DNA from: Taeniopygia guttata
Taxonomy: Eukaryota > Chordata > Aves > Passeriformes > Estrildidae
Assembly (NCBI RefSeq): GCF_048771995.1
Contig: NC_133024.1
Coordinates: 61,400,501 to 61,464,500 of the forward strand
Length of the DNA: 64,000 nt
Direction: 5' to 3'
Numbering within the stretch: position 1 is the first letter of the stretch; each line of letters begins with the position of its first letter. Of the stretch, positions 25,824-37,786 are shown one piece after another. The notes beneath the pieces are model-generated. The model was not told the DNA's origin. It saw only the letters and a list, made by a program, of their open reading frames with translations, and did not search any database. A program made the translations under genes and the position numbers.

Positions 25824-27803
25824 TCTTTGAATGTGTACTGCTGCTTTGCTAAGAACTAAGTGGTAACAACACTCTGCTTATCTCCTCAGCTACCTGGATT
25901 TTAGCAGTGGCCAAGGGTAGGAAGCTCTTACACGGCCAGTTGGTTGTTTCCTGGCATTCTTGTTTTGAGACAGTCGAAGTTCACTTGGCTTTGCTGCTGC
26001 TTTGTTATCTAAGGAATTCATATACTACTTAATCTCCATAAAAACCCAAACCATGACTGTACCGTGCGAGCTCTGCAGGGAGCATCAGCATTCCAGATCT
26101 GGAGCCATAAGGCCTGTGAGCAGATTCTGGGATGCACAGAAAACTGTATTTTTTGGCAAGCAGTATCATAAATGAAGGGAAAGGCTGCCTGAAACAATTT
26201 GGAATTTTTTGTGGGTAGTTTGGACTTTTTAGACCTAAGATATTAGGTGAGAGACCTTTATTTTGTGCAATGACAACCCTAAAAGGAAGAATACTAGATG
26301 TGGCTTCCATCTGCCTTGCCATGTATGCTTAATAATAAGCCTTTTGCATGAATCTCAAGGAGCAGTTGTATTCTTGGGATCTAAAGTTGTTTTTAGATAA
26401 AAAACCGAATAGAGAAATGAATAGAAAAAGAAAATGTTATCTGAGGCAGATTCTGTACAAACTGAAACTAATATTCAGAAACCTGTATTTTTTTTTTTCA
26501 TAAATTATGAGAGCATGACAAAATATGATAACAAGACACACTGGAATGTTTATTTTAAAGTAGATAAGAGCTCTGAAAACCCCTTGTCTAGTTCAGTATA
26601 CTGGAACATCCATGCAGCTTAACCTCCTGTCAATGTGAGTCAGAGCAGGGTGAGGAATGCTCCTTGCTTTTCCCAGGCAAACCCCTCTGAGGAAATTCAG
26701 AGCACACACTGTGTTCAAACTCCTTTTTTTCCTCTTTAGACTTATTATTTATTTCAGGTTGATGCACAAGCCCGAGGCTGGGCTGGATTCTTTCCTGGAC
26801 ATCTGCCTTAAATGAGTGATGTGCATCTGACAGATCTCCCAGCAGGTCATCATGTATCACAGGACGCTCCCCTCATGTCCTGTATACCCGCAAATCACTT
26901 CCAACAACTGGTATTTCCACACTATAGAAAATACAGAGATTTGGAACAGTGGGTCCCCACGCTGAGCAGGACTGAGCAGGGAAAGGCTGAAGCACAAACT
27001 CTGGGCTTTGCCCTGCCTCCCTTACTTGGGTTTTAATCAGCCAGAACCCCTACTGAGTCAGCAAGATTTTCCACTTCCAAAAGTGCTATGTGAAAACAGA
27101 GAGAGGGCTTCAGGCAGATCCAGTACAATAGCTAAAAAATAACATGACAGAGTAAAAAGAAGGAAGATAAGCAGAGCACACAGCTTAAGAAAAGCATTTT
27201 TTCTAGACAGGGCATCCAAGATCCAGCTGCTCCTCTGAAGGAGATTGTGGCTAACATGGTCAGTATGATGGGATCTGAGGCATTTAACAAAAATATTCTA
27301 GAGTTTACTTTTTATGTTTTGGGGGTGAAGGAGAGTTTGAATTACAGATAAGGGATGGCAGATGTTAATGCCAGTCTCTCACTTCTTACTACTGGGTTTC
27401 AAGCCCAGGCTATTTGCTTTCTTTTCTCTCCAGGACAGTAGCTATCTTTTTTTAAAAAAGCCCTTCTGTTAGTATACCCAGTTTTGTTTGTGCACAATAC
27501 TGTCAGCAATATCAGGATATGTTTAGATAAAAGATCTACTAAATAGACTGGCTTGGGAGTTTGAGGAGTTTATCTCAGCAGATAACACTCCAGTAGATTT
27601 TTGTAGTGGCTCTCATTAGTTGACTCTGTCTTATCTGATCAGCCTCTGAGGCCAATCAATACAGAAACTTGCCAATCAGTGCTGAAGCATTTAATGTGGT
27701 TGTATTCCTGAGGCTCGCAGAAAAAAAAAGGGAAAAGAGCATGGAAGTACTTTTTGTTTTGTTCTGGTTAAAAGCTGTTCTGAACAAACTGTTACTGGAT
27801 GAG

Positions 27804-27829
27804 ATCTGATACTGGGATCTGATACTGGG
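27804..27829 (+). repeat. Exact 13-bp tandem duplication
   Basis: The 13-mer 'atctgatactggg' appears twice in a row without mismatch, and a related 'agctgat' follows. It is a short recent-looking duplication in otherwise unique DNA. Confidence 0.92.
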
Positions 27830-28634
27830 AGCTGATCCTTACTAGGTTTTCTGGCAGTGCTTGATGCATTGGGCTGTAAATGTCTTTATTTCTCCTGAGG
27901 TAGGATTCTTTTCTGTCTTCCAGATGAACCTTCAGTACTTGGTTGCAATGTATTAACTCAGCCTACCTACACATATTTTGGTGCTCAGGCATCTGAACTG
28001 TTAATGTTTATGGACAGCTAACATCAGCCATGAATGGTGGCTTGAAGAGAATTTGACTGATATAGGCTTTGGTGAATCATCTGCAGGGTGTGTTCAAGAA
28101 TGGAAGTGACCTGGGTACAATTTTCTAGCCCATCATAAATGAGGTTGCGTCTTCCAAGGATGGTGTCTCATGACTTATCCTGCATGGTGCCAAATTTGGT
28201 CATCCAAACCAGTCCTCATTTATATCCTTGATGAGATGTGAGTCCATGAAGACACTGGTGTAAAGTGTTGAGATGAGCCCTGAAGTTCCTTATTGTAGTT
28301 CAATATTGTGTATTTATCTTCACTGTTCACTTGGCATGCTTTCAGAGCTTGGAAATTACAGCATGCTGAACTGAGAAAAACAGATGAAACCCATACTTCT
28401 CACTTCTTGAAGCACACCTGTGTATTTATAAATGCAAGCAAGACCATCTGCATCTTCTAATGCTGCAGGTGTCCATGGCAATGTTACAATTTTGATCTGA
28501 CTGTTTTTTTCTGTGAAAGCTAAATGAGGAGTGTGAAATATTCCTGATTTAGTTTCTATGTTCAAACCCAAGAGATATTTCAAGCATTTTCAAGCACGAT
28601 GAATGAGGAAAAAAGCTAAAAGTGGGGTATGTGA

Positions 28635-29200
28635 GATTGCTCAACTGCTTCAGTCCCTCAGTCTAAAGAGAGGGAGTCTGGCAGCAGGCTGTTAAGAGAG
28701 GGTGCAAATCCCACCAACATGATGTACATCTGGTCCTGGTTGAGGAGCATAACTGAGGCATTCAACAAACCCCACATCACTTCCACAAAAGTAGGAGTTG
28801 TTGTTGGTATGATTTACCATACCACTGAATTGATGCCTGTCTACAGGGAAAATGTACAAGGACTGGACATCTCTAAAGCCAATTTGTCCTACCCCTGGCT
28901 GAACTATCCAAATGTAGCCTGGTACATTTGGTGAGGGAGCAGCTGGTGCATGGCAGAGCACAACCAGGTGTACATCAGTGTCAGGTTATGGGAACAGCTG
29001 AGAGTTTGGGATTTGAGCACAACACTGGTGGTATGGCAGCAACCTGCACATACCCATGAACAACGGAAGAAGGCCCTGAGGGAGAACACTTGTGCAGAAA
29101 GCATAGCTGCAAAATGTGCTATGGTGAGAAAATTCACATAGGAGGTGCAGCCCGGGGACATTTTCAGACCTCCAAAGCTCCCTCCAAAAGAAAGAAGTAA
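28635..29200 (+). pseudogene. Unidentified partly open stretch, possible decayed coding relic
   Basis: One forward frame stays open from 28635 to a TGA at 28932-28934, then to a TAG at 29139-29141, then to a TAA near 29200. That is about 185 codons interrupted by two stops. The conceptual product has an N-terminal tryptophan-rich part ('IWSWLRSITEAFNKP'), a short hydrophobic VGVVVGMIYH-like stretch, and a basic C-terminal part rich in lysine and arginine. I do not recognise the protein. Two overlapping minus-strand frames (28692-28961 and 28904-29263) are open over the same bases, so low stop density may be the whole explanation. No introns, poly(A) tail or flanking duplication is visible to prove a processed pseudogene. 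Confidence 0.15.
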
Positions 29201-30280
29201 AAATGCTAAAAAATACAGAGGAGTCTCTGGCCAAAAAATGAGATCAGCAATGCATGATGTCAATATATTGCCTCTGTTAGTTTGCTCTTTTTCTTACACA
29301 AATATCAATGATTGCCATTGAGACCAATTCTGGAATAAAATCTGTGCATCCAGGCTGAGGATCTATCTTGTTTTCTGTCTGAACTTTTAAATCAGTTTTT
29401 TCTGGATGTGCGTTAGGGCAAAAGTCCTAAATGTAAATGGTTACTGTATTTGCTTTCCTGTTTTATTGCAGTTGCAGAAGTGAGCCATAATGATTTTTAT
29501 AGTACATGATAGAATTTGTCAGCTATGGGACAGAATGAACTCACACGATAGCGACTGGCTCAGCCTCAAAGTGATAAACATGTCAAGATAACAGCAATCA
29601 TTTTTTCCCTGAACACGAGAATACAATGCAATTTAAAGCAGCTTTTTTTTTTCTTTTTCTGCATTTTAATATTCCTATAATCAATCACCAACCATAACGG
29701 TTTTATGATGACTATGGACACAATAGATCAAATTTTTATGGCCTGGTCTTAGTTTTCCATATGTAATCTGCCAGCAACAGCAATTGCACAGTTTAGATCA
29801 TTTGAGTATGCGATTACCCTCACAAATCAGGTAACTAGACATCTATGCTGCATGCTGACATAACTGAGAGAATAAACTTGTTCACAAAACTTGGCACATG
29901 TAAGGTAGAAAGTCATTATTCAGGCCAAAGTGAAAATTTTGCTTTGCTTGTTTATTGTTATGATTCCCCCAGGGACTATAGGAAGACAGAAAATTTAAAA
30001 ACATTTACTTTAAATGTGCAGTTTCTTTCAAGACTCTGGATAAAGCCAAACCTAAAATTTAGGGTTTCTTGCCCACAGGCAGGCAGCAGGTAAATCCTGT
30101 ATGATTAAAATAGTGGATTGAATTTTTCAAAAACCTTAATTCACAACTCACAAAGCTGTTACAGAATCAAGTGGGGACCCAGGTTGAAGTTTGATTAAAA
30201 GCTGAGAAGGAGGACAAGGAAAAGTTATTTATTTACACAATGGAGAAAGACTACCTGAAAGTATCCATAGGCACTTGTGT
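29201..30280. other. Unannotated non-coding DNA
   Basis: AT-rich sequence with a T-run near 29644-29652. No gene or recognisable repeat is seen. Confidence 0.55.
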
Positions 30281-30790
30281 AGGTCATCATCTTCATAAAT
30301 GACCTAATAAAAGGTATGGTACAAGGTATCAACACTTATCAGTGATTAAAGATTATACAAGATAGTAAAACTAAAGGTAGCTGTGAAGACTTGAATGAAG
30401 GTTTTAAAATGTGTGTGACTGAGTCATGAAAAAGGTAATGCTTGCAGAAGAGCAGACGCACAGGGACCAGGAATTCACTGCAAGGTGAGGCACACAAGAG
30501 GAAAAATAAGATCAGTAATGTACACATGTACAAAAAAAAGTCTGTACCTAACTTCTGCCTCTCAAGAGAGAGTTAGTATTTATTAGCTCTCTGCTTATTA
30601 GTGGTCAGGAAGACAAAGGGTGCATTGAGTGTTATTACAAAAGGAGTACATAATAAAGGTCAATCTGTCATCATCCACCTGTATAAATCCTCAGGACGTC
30701 CACATCTTGAGGTGTCAGTGCAGACCTAGTCCCCTGGGTGACTGAGATGGGACGGGGAAAGCTGCAGATGTCCCATGGCAAAGGAAATTT
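30281..30790 (+). mobile_element. Ancient L3/CR1-like LINE, ORF2 C-terminal fragment
   Basis: Despite heavy decay this keeps several landmarks of the reverse-transcriptase C-terminal half of CR1/L3 elements, in order. At about 30290-30310 'catcttcataaatgacct' translates to the IFINDL-type motif that precedes the catalytic ADD region, but the aspartates themselves are lost. At about 30620-30680 there is a block resembling the 'gaatcattaaaaaaggcatagagaataa' part of L3. At about 30682-30714 the text 'ctgtataaatcctcaggacg' and its continuation translates to LYKSSGRPHLE, close to the family's LYKSLVRPHLEYC motif. A 'ggaaagctgcagatg' block then matches the LEKVQ-like segment. Frameshifts and stops make it non-functional. 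It is older than the CR1 copies elsewhere in the window. Confidence 0.6.
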
Positions 30791-33700
30791 CACCCTGTCC
30801 CTGCTGGAGACACTGCTCCAGTTGGCCTGAGTTCTTGAAGCTTTTCTTATGCTACAGAGGTAAGAAGAACTTGTTACAAATACAATGCCTTTTTATTAGT
30901 CTGGCAGCACGCCTCCTAGTAGAGTCAGGGTCTTTTTGGATGGGACCCACTGTGGGGATAGAATCCTGGGAAGATCAGCATCCTAGCAGATGTCCTTGGT
31001 CAGAGTTGCCCTCACCTCATGGTGGCCCCTCATTCCCCATGCCTCACTGACATGAGCTCCTAGAGGTCTCAACATTTTGAGCTGGAGCTGGTTTCCCTCC
31101 TTGCTGCTGCAGCTCCATCTTGTCACAGACTGGAGACATTGGAGGGGAGGCAGGCACTGCCCCCAGCACTGAGGACGTTCACCCTTTTCTGGGAGGACGG
31201 CCCCTGGGAAGAGGGAGGAGACAGAGGAAGGAATGGAGATTCCTGTTCTCATTCTGGGTGCAGGTATGGCTCTTGGCATCCTGTGCTCTTGTGCTTTGTC
31301 TGCCTCTCTGTGCTGGTGATGTCTGCAATGGCACTGCTGCCTCTTGTGCAGGGGAAACGCACGTATGAGGCAGAGAAGGGCTCAGACATGCTGTCAGAGA
31401 GCACCAAAAGCACACACTTGAGTAAAAACTGGAAGAGCTAGTCAATTGCTTGTTTTCTGTTTGATATGTTATCCTAAAGCATTTCTGCAAAATTATCATG
31501 GTCATAAGCTAGCCAAGGTACAGAACTCACTGCCTGTCCTTTGCTATGATAATGAAAACACTGCTGATATTTTCAATTAAAAAAATACCCCAGGGAGGTA
31601 AGATTTAGTAAGGCTGTCCTAAAACTTTTCTTCATGTCCAACAATATGTACGTGACTCAGTTACTAAATAGGCATCTAAATAAAGAGGCTTCTCTTGTGC
31701 TTTATGTTCACAAAACTCTCATTCTACTGTGCAAAGAAACACTCTCCAGCTTTTCTACATGTTCTTTCTTTGATCTGCACTGCTAACGATAAAGCATGTC
31801 AGCATGAATCATAAATGGAGAATTGATTTCTGAGTCTGATTTTTTTAGAAATCCTGCTCATAGTTTAATATGACACAACTACATAATTAAATTATAAGTG
31901 TATACAGTTCATTACATAATTTTATTTAATTTAGGCTTTAAAATATGCTTAGCAGAAGCACAACAGTCCTGAGACATTGTCATTTTAACAGAACTCAAAG
32001 GGCCTAATACTATTGTGTTATGGGAGAGAGCTTTAAATTTACTGTGTCTAAGATGAATGCGTGTTGTCATGCAGAGACTTCCCAAAGGTATTTCAGTGCA
32101 TTATCCAAGTGGTAGATGCTTAGAAAAAATGCTTACAAAGTAATCTCCAAATACAGCATATTCAGACAAAGTGCAACTTGCAGATTACTTTTAACACTGC
32201 TGTGCGTATTCTTCTGTGCCCGTATAATCCTCACATAATGGGGATCCTAGACCATTCCTGGGGATTTTTGAAATTACCAAAACACGAATAATTCATAATA
32301 ATAATACAAAACAAAAGTCATACAAGGAGGTGAAAACATACTGTATAAAGTTGTTACAGCAGACAAGGCCCTCTCAGCGGCCTCAAAATTATATGAAAGT
32401 TGTTTCAAAATTCAGAAGTCTTCCACAGTATTCACAGCAATTCATCCTTGGCAGAACAGCTAAATGGTTTTTCATCGGTAAATTACATTTACATACACCC
32501 TCTGTCTGCTTGAAAATATATTGGAAATTCACAGTAATTTTCAACAGAGCAAGCATCTTCCAAGTGTTTTGGGTATTGCTTTCAAGGCATGTACTGTTCA
32601 TTTTATTCTGTGTGGCATTTTGATATTCTTTATTTGTACAGTGCAGATGACCAACAGTTATTTCAGTCTTCCGATTTGACAAATCAAGATTTTAAGCAGA
32701 GAAATGGTCTGAGGTGAAGAGCAAAGGAAGGTTACTGGCCAGGGCCTCATAGGAGCACTGGCATAAATAATGACACTGAAGTGAAGGAGTTAATTTGTGT
32801 GAATGCTGCTGATGGGGAACTATGATTGTTAATGTGTACAATGAGGACGTCTGCTCTAGAAATGAATGCACTGGACTTTCTATGTCATGTTCCATCAGTT
32901 CCAGGGACCAGTTAGGAAAGCGTTTAAGCACATCACCAGCATATGAGCTTACACATTAACAGCTGGCTTTTTCAATAGGAATTTGTTCTTATATCAAAGC
33001 CTTAGTAGCTTGGAATAGAATGCATGGTGGCAGTAATACAGGGAATGACTTCGAAAAGGTATTAGATCGATGGATTTGAACTGAGACAGTTGCCAGTTCC
33101 CAATGGTGTCACATCATGTAAAATATTTTCCTGTAAATGGAGATGGAGCTGTTTCTTTTATTTTCTTTGTAACTTTCATTTTATAACAGAAATGGGATGA
33201 AGCACACTATGTTTCAAAGAGATCAGTGTAAATCTGTTTACCTGCTGGCCTCATGCCTTTTGAAATATCCATACACCTAAGAAGTCAGACTTAACACTTT
33301 CAGTGCTGCAAGTCAGAAGTAGCTGTATTATAGTAAGCTAGCATCGCATCAGCATAAAACCAGTGAAAAGGTAAGCAGGCCCAACCCCAAAATGTTCTAC
33401 ATGATAACACATTTCTTGTGTCTCACAAGTGAATATTTCATTACATGCTAATTTTGTGGAATTATCACACTTACTGGCTTCCCCGAGGGCGAAGGGAGAA
33501 TTTTGTCTGTGCTGAGTTTTCTACTAGCTCTTAGGAGAGAAACATTTACACTTAATTTTTTAGCATACAAATCACCTGTTCCATAATTGCTGTAGTTTCA
33601 GAGGTCCTCAGGAAAGGTCACAGATTTGTCTCTCCTCCAACGAGGAGCATCCTTCTGATGTTCTGCCCAGCCTTGATCTCTGGCCTCAGTTTTGCGGTGG

Positions 33701-34681
33701 TCTCATGCCAGTCACTTAGACTGTGGATGGAGGACTGAATCTCACTCACTCCAAAAACAGTTTAGACTTAAAAGTTTACCATAAGAACTGTGCCAGTTGT
33801 GATCTGGCCAGTTTTACTAAAATATTTATACTAGTAAAAGGCCAAATGTAAACTCAGGTTACACCAGAAATAAGCTGTGCTTCTGGGAACGCTTGTATTG
33901 CAGGTTAACTGTATTCCCACAAAGATAAGATTTATATATCAACAGCCAGATGTCTTTCCTAATGCTTTAAGTAAGTTTTTTTTTACACCCATTTTAAAGA
34001 TTTTAGGCTCGGAATTTAACCTAGACTTCCTATAGCATTTGCTGACTGTATCTGTATTAGCAGGCAGTGCAGATCAACAGGAGGTTTGTAAAGCAAAAGA
34101 GTTGTGGCTGAGGTCCTGACACCCACACCAAACATGATCCAGGAAGGTTTCCTCCCCACTGGCTCTAGGCTGGGTCATTCACAGCACATCCATTGGCTGA
34201 TGGAGCAGGCTGGCTCCACAGGCACAATTTCTGCAAGCTTTGTTTGAAAGTTCATGTGCTCTGAGCCCATTCTGTGATGTGAACCAAGGCACATTATGTG
34301 GGGACAGACTAGAGATTCACTTCCAAGCATGCTCCTAATCCAAACTGAAATCCTAAAGTAGATGTATCCATTCAGTCAGAAGAATTAAGAACTCCCTGGA
34401 CCCATGGATGTAGAAGGATTTCCCTCAGGACCCACTGATGCATGGAGAAGCAATATTGAAATTGAATGAATTCTGGGCAGCAGCCACTGTAAAAGGACTG
34501 CAAATGCAGGTTTCCAAGGGGAGGTGGAGTGCTGAAAGACATGTCAGAGGATGACACAGTAGACAGGAGTCTACAATGCAGCATGGCAATAGGAAGAACG
34601 GTCAGCTTTATTTGGCCCATAGAAAAGCATTGTGCCATGCACAGCCATCCTCTAGACTGCTGAAAGTGCACCTGGACACTG

Positions 34682-34697
34682 TTTTTTTTTTTTTTTT
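34682..34697 (+). repeat. T16 homopolymer
   Basis: Sixteen uninterrupted T. It could be the reversed tail of an unrecognised minus-strand retroposon, but no body can be identified downstream or upstream. Confidence 0.95.
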
Positions 34698-36110
34698 CCT
34701 GGGGCTTAATACTTCCTCCCCAGACAATCCCCAGAGAAGCAAAGCAATTCAAACAGTAAAACTTAAAACACATCCAGGAAAGAGCTGATCAGTGCAGAAC
34801 AACTTCATCTTGATTTACATGATTGGTCTTTACAAATTTTGGGAAAAGTTAGGCAGATTAAAGTGGTGCTTATGAAGCCATATACAACTTCTTGTGCCAT
34901 CTGCTAGTTCTTAATTTCCTCTTTAAGTTATTTAGCAGTCACATGGATGATTTGCTTTAATGGATCTGTGTTGATTTTTCTGATTTGAAACCAAAGAATT
35001 TTCAGACTGAAATGGCTGAAGCAGCCAGAACACTTCTTTAATTTTGCTACCTTAAACTGGCTGTGCAGTGTGACAGGGAACTGAAAATCCACAGAGCTCT
35101 CCAAAATTACATGAGCAGATTTAGGAATGGGGAAATAACTAAAAATCCCTGAACAGAAAAACTGCGCTCGCTATCACATTTCAGATAATCATGGTTCCTT
35201 CCCCTGTTAATGTACACTTCTTGGATAAGCTGCAATAATAACAGTTGTATCAAGAGCATGGACATTTTTGATACTATCAGCACTTGTGTATCATACATAT
35301 AAATCACAAGAGCAGCTGGCATGAGAGCAGGTAAGGCAGCTAGAAAGTTGGTAGTTCTTCCTCCAGGGTCTCATATTATATTTTACAGTAAAAACCTCTT
35401 AAGTGGTTCCTCTCAAGAGACATATTGCTCTCTTTCCTTGTAGTCAGCTAGCTCAAGAAGAAGGAAACAAAGGCAGTCTCATTCTCTACAACTCTCATGT
35501 GGTGCTTCCAGAAAATTGCTTTTTGGCTTAATATTATTTTTTTCATGTGATGAGCACATTGAGAAAGTGTGGATGTAAAAGTAGGATATGAAACAGAGTC
35601 AAGCATGGTCATGCTTACAGAAATGCAGAGATGCAATGACTTGAAAAGCTGATCTGAATCAGAGGATGAACTGGTGCAAAGTGGTAAAAGTACGGCTACA
35701 TTTTCTAGCTAATGAATCTAGCCATACAATGGGATTCAGTGCTAGAAGTAATTTGTCCTTTGCTCTCCTGTTTTTTTCCTCCTAATTTCCCTGTCTCCCA
35801 GGCTGCCTCTCCTGTGCTCAGCTGGATAGCAAAGAACCTGCCTCAGCTGCAAGCTCTTGGCTGGAAGCCACAAGGTAATTTATGATGGTCCTCATGCCTC
35901 TGGAAGTAGTCCAGGTGGCATCATCTTCACAGTTGTGAATTCATTTTATGCCTCTACAGGTTGAGGGTTTTCTCATTTCTTGAGGCCCATTCCTCTATGG
36001 TTTCTGAGAGCACCTCATCCAGGCTTTGTAGTGAACATAGTTCTCTCCACTGTAAATTTAAAACAAAATATTTTTGAGGATCTTTTTGTATGAAGATGGT
36101 TAGAAATGCA

Positions 36111-36140
36111 CATATATATATTTGTATATATGTATATAAT
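36111..36140. repeat. TA-rich low-complexity tract
   Basis: An alternating A/T stretch with occasional G and C (CATATATATATTTGTATATA type). It is ordinary low-complexity DNA, possibly polymorphic in length. Confidence 0.85.
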
Positions 36141-37740
36141 ACTAGTGCTGGCAATATGGCTTAGCTGGTTCCATCTACATTTAGACACCTGATCTAAGAC
36201 AGTTGGTAGGGGTTTTCCAAAGCCTGCAGAGAAAGCTAGGTGCTTTAGGATGTGATCTACTTTAAATTCCAGCCCCTAAGGCCAGGCGTTGCTCCCAAGC
36301 AAGCTCCCACTGTCTCAATTCAGTGACTCTAAGGGGCCCATAAGTAAAATTCAATGGGATGAACTGGCCTTATGATGTCCCTGTGCAAACACATAAACGG
36401 GGGGGGGCTGAGTTTGTTCTTGAGTCCCAGCTCACCTGCCAGGCCTGCTGTTAGTGGGGACGCCCAAGCACAGCCCTTGGGCATGGCTTTTGTCCTGGGA
36501 TCTACAAGGAAGAAGACAGGCTGGCTTGAGGTCTTGGGCCAGGCACATGCACTCACCCAGCCCTTCCACAGTGCATGTGAATGCCAGGATCTCACCCGCT
36601 AGCAGGTGGTGTGGCCATGGCCCGTTCCTGCATACATTAGGGTGTCTCAAATAAAGACTGCATCAGGTTATCCGGCCACCCAGCCTAACCCAGGTGATTT
36701 GTCTTCATATGCCTTTACATATCCTTTAAAATATGTACTGACCTGTTGACAATGTAATCTGAACCTGAAACTTTGTTTTTGAGTGTCCTACCAACCATAT
36801 CTACATGAGTCACACTGCTCATGTAATATTTGCTGTAAAGAGGGATTTGGGTTTTTTTCCTTCCCCTCTCCTGAATTGGAAGCAGTTAAAGAAAGTGGAC
36901 TGAGTGAGCAGGAGCCCAGGGCTTGGTGTAAGGTGCTGTCTGAAAGGAAGCAGATGTCTTTCCATCCGTTCTCAGGTGGTGAGATGTCTGGCACAATTAC
37001 TGGTGCAACATATGGGAACAGACAGGAGTGTTTCAGTTCTGGCTTTGAATGTTTGGACTAGCTCTCATCTGGGAGGTGCTTGTTGCAAACTATGTTTTCT
37101 ACTTTTCATTAACAGAAGCTGTGCATTGGATTCCAACATAAATGTGGCAATCAGAGTGAAATTATTCTTCTGTATCTTTTTAGAAGGTATAAAATATTTG
37201 CTGGTGTAATTTCCTTAAAACAGAAGGCAACACCTTGACTGGAGGTATTGGGAAGTCACACATGATCATGGAGTACTCCGTTATTTTTAAAAATTAGGCC
37301 AGATTTTTTTGTTTAAATAAATCTTTTGAGGGTGGTGGTGTCAGGAAACAACAAATTTCATTTTGCTCTACCCCTTGTGTCAAAACATCTGCATCAAACA
37401 TTCGGTGCATAGTGACATAGCAAAACAAATGTAGAGCAGACAGTACAGATAAATGGCTTGTTGACAGATTAGCAGATGAGTTTCCCGTATGTTTTTGAAA
37501 AACATAGCTCCCTAGACAAAATGTACAAAGGGTAGAGCTGGGATTAAAGATCAGATAACAAATAGCAAGCTTTTCTTTTCAGTGTTTACTATTCAAATTC
37601 CCTAATATCATGAAAGATATAAAGAGCAAGTAAAGAAAAATATGCGTTCTCCAACACAGGGAAGTGAAAAATGAACCTCTTTTAGGACTGAAGCTGCAAC
37701 CAGAGCTGAGAGAAATGTTTTGGTCTTTCAATATATATGT

Positions 37741-37786
37741 AAAAAAAAGAAAAAATAAAATTTAAAAAAAAAATAAAAAAAAAAAC
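37741..37786 (+). repeat. A-rich low-complexity tract
   Basis: Forty-six bases composed almost only of A, interrupted by G, T and a TTT triplet. It may be the degraded tail of an old retroposed sequence, but the preceding bases match nothing I recognise. Confidence 0.9.

Larger units (their letters stand above)
23863..28634. other. Unannotated non-coding DNA
   Basis: This stretch is AT-rich and holds no supported gene. It contains the perfect hairpin at 25789-25823 and the 13-bp duplication at 27804-27829, listed separately. Confidence 0.55.

Noticed and set aside
34396..34412. Inverted 16-17 base match with about 50290-50306 around 'acatccatgggtcca'
   Set aside because: A match of this length with a partly palindromic core can arise by chance among all pairs in 64 kb, and similarity does not extend.
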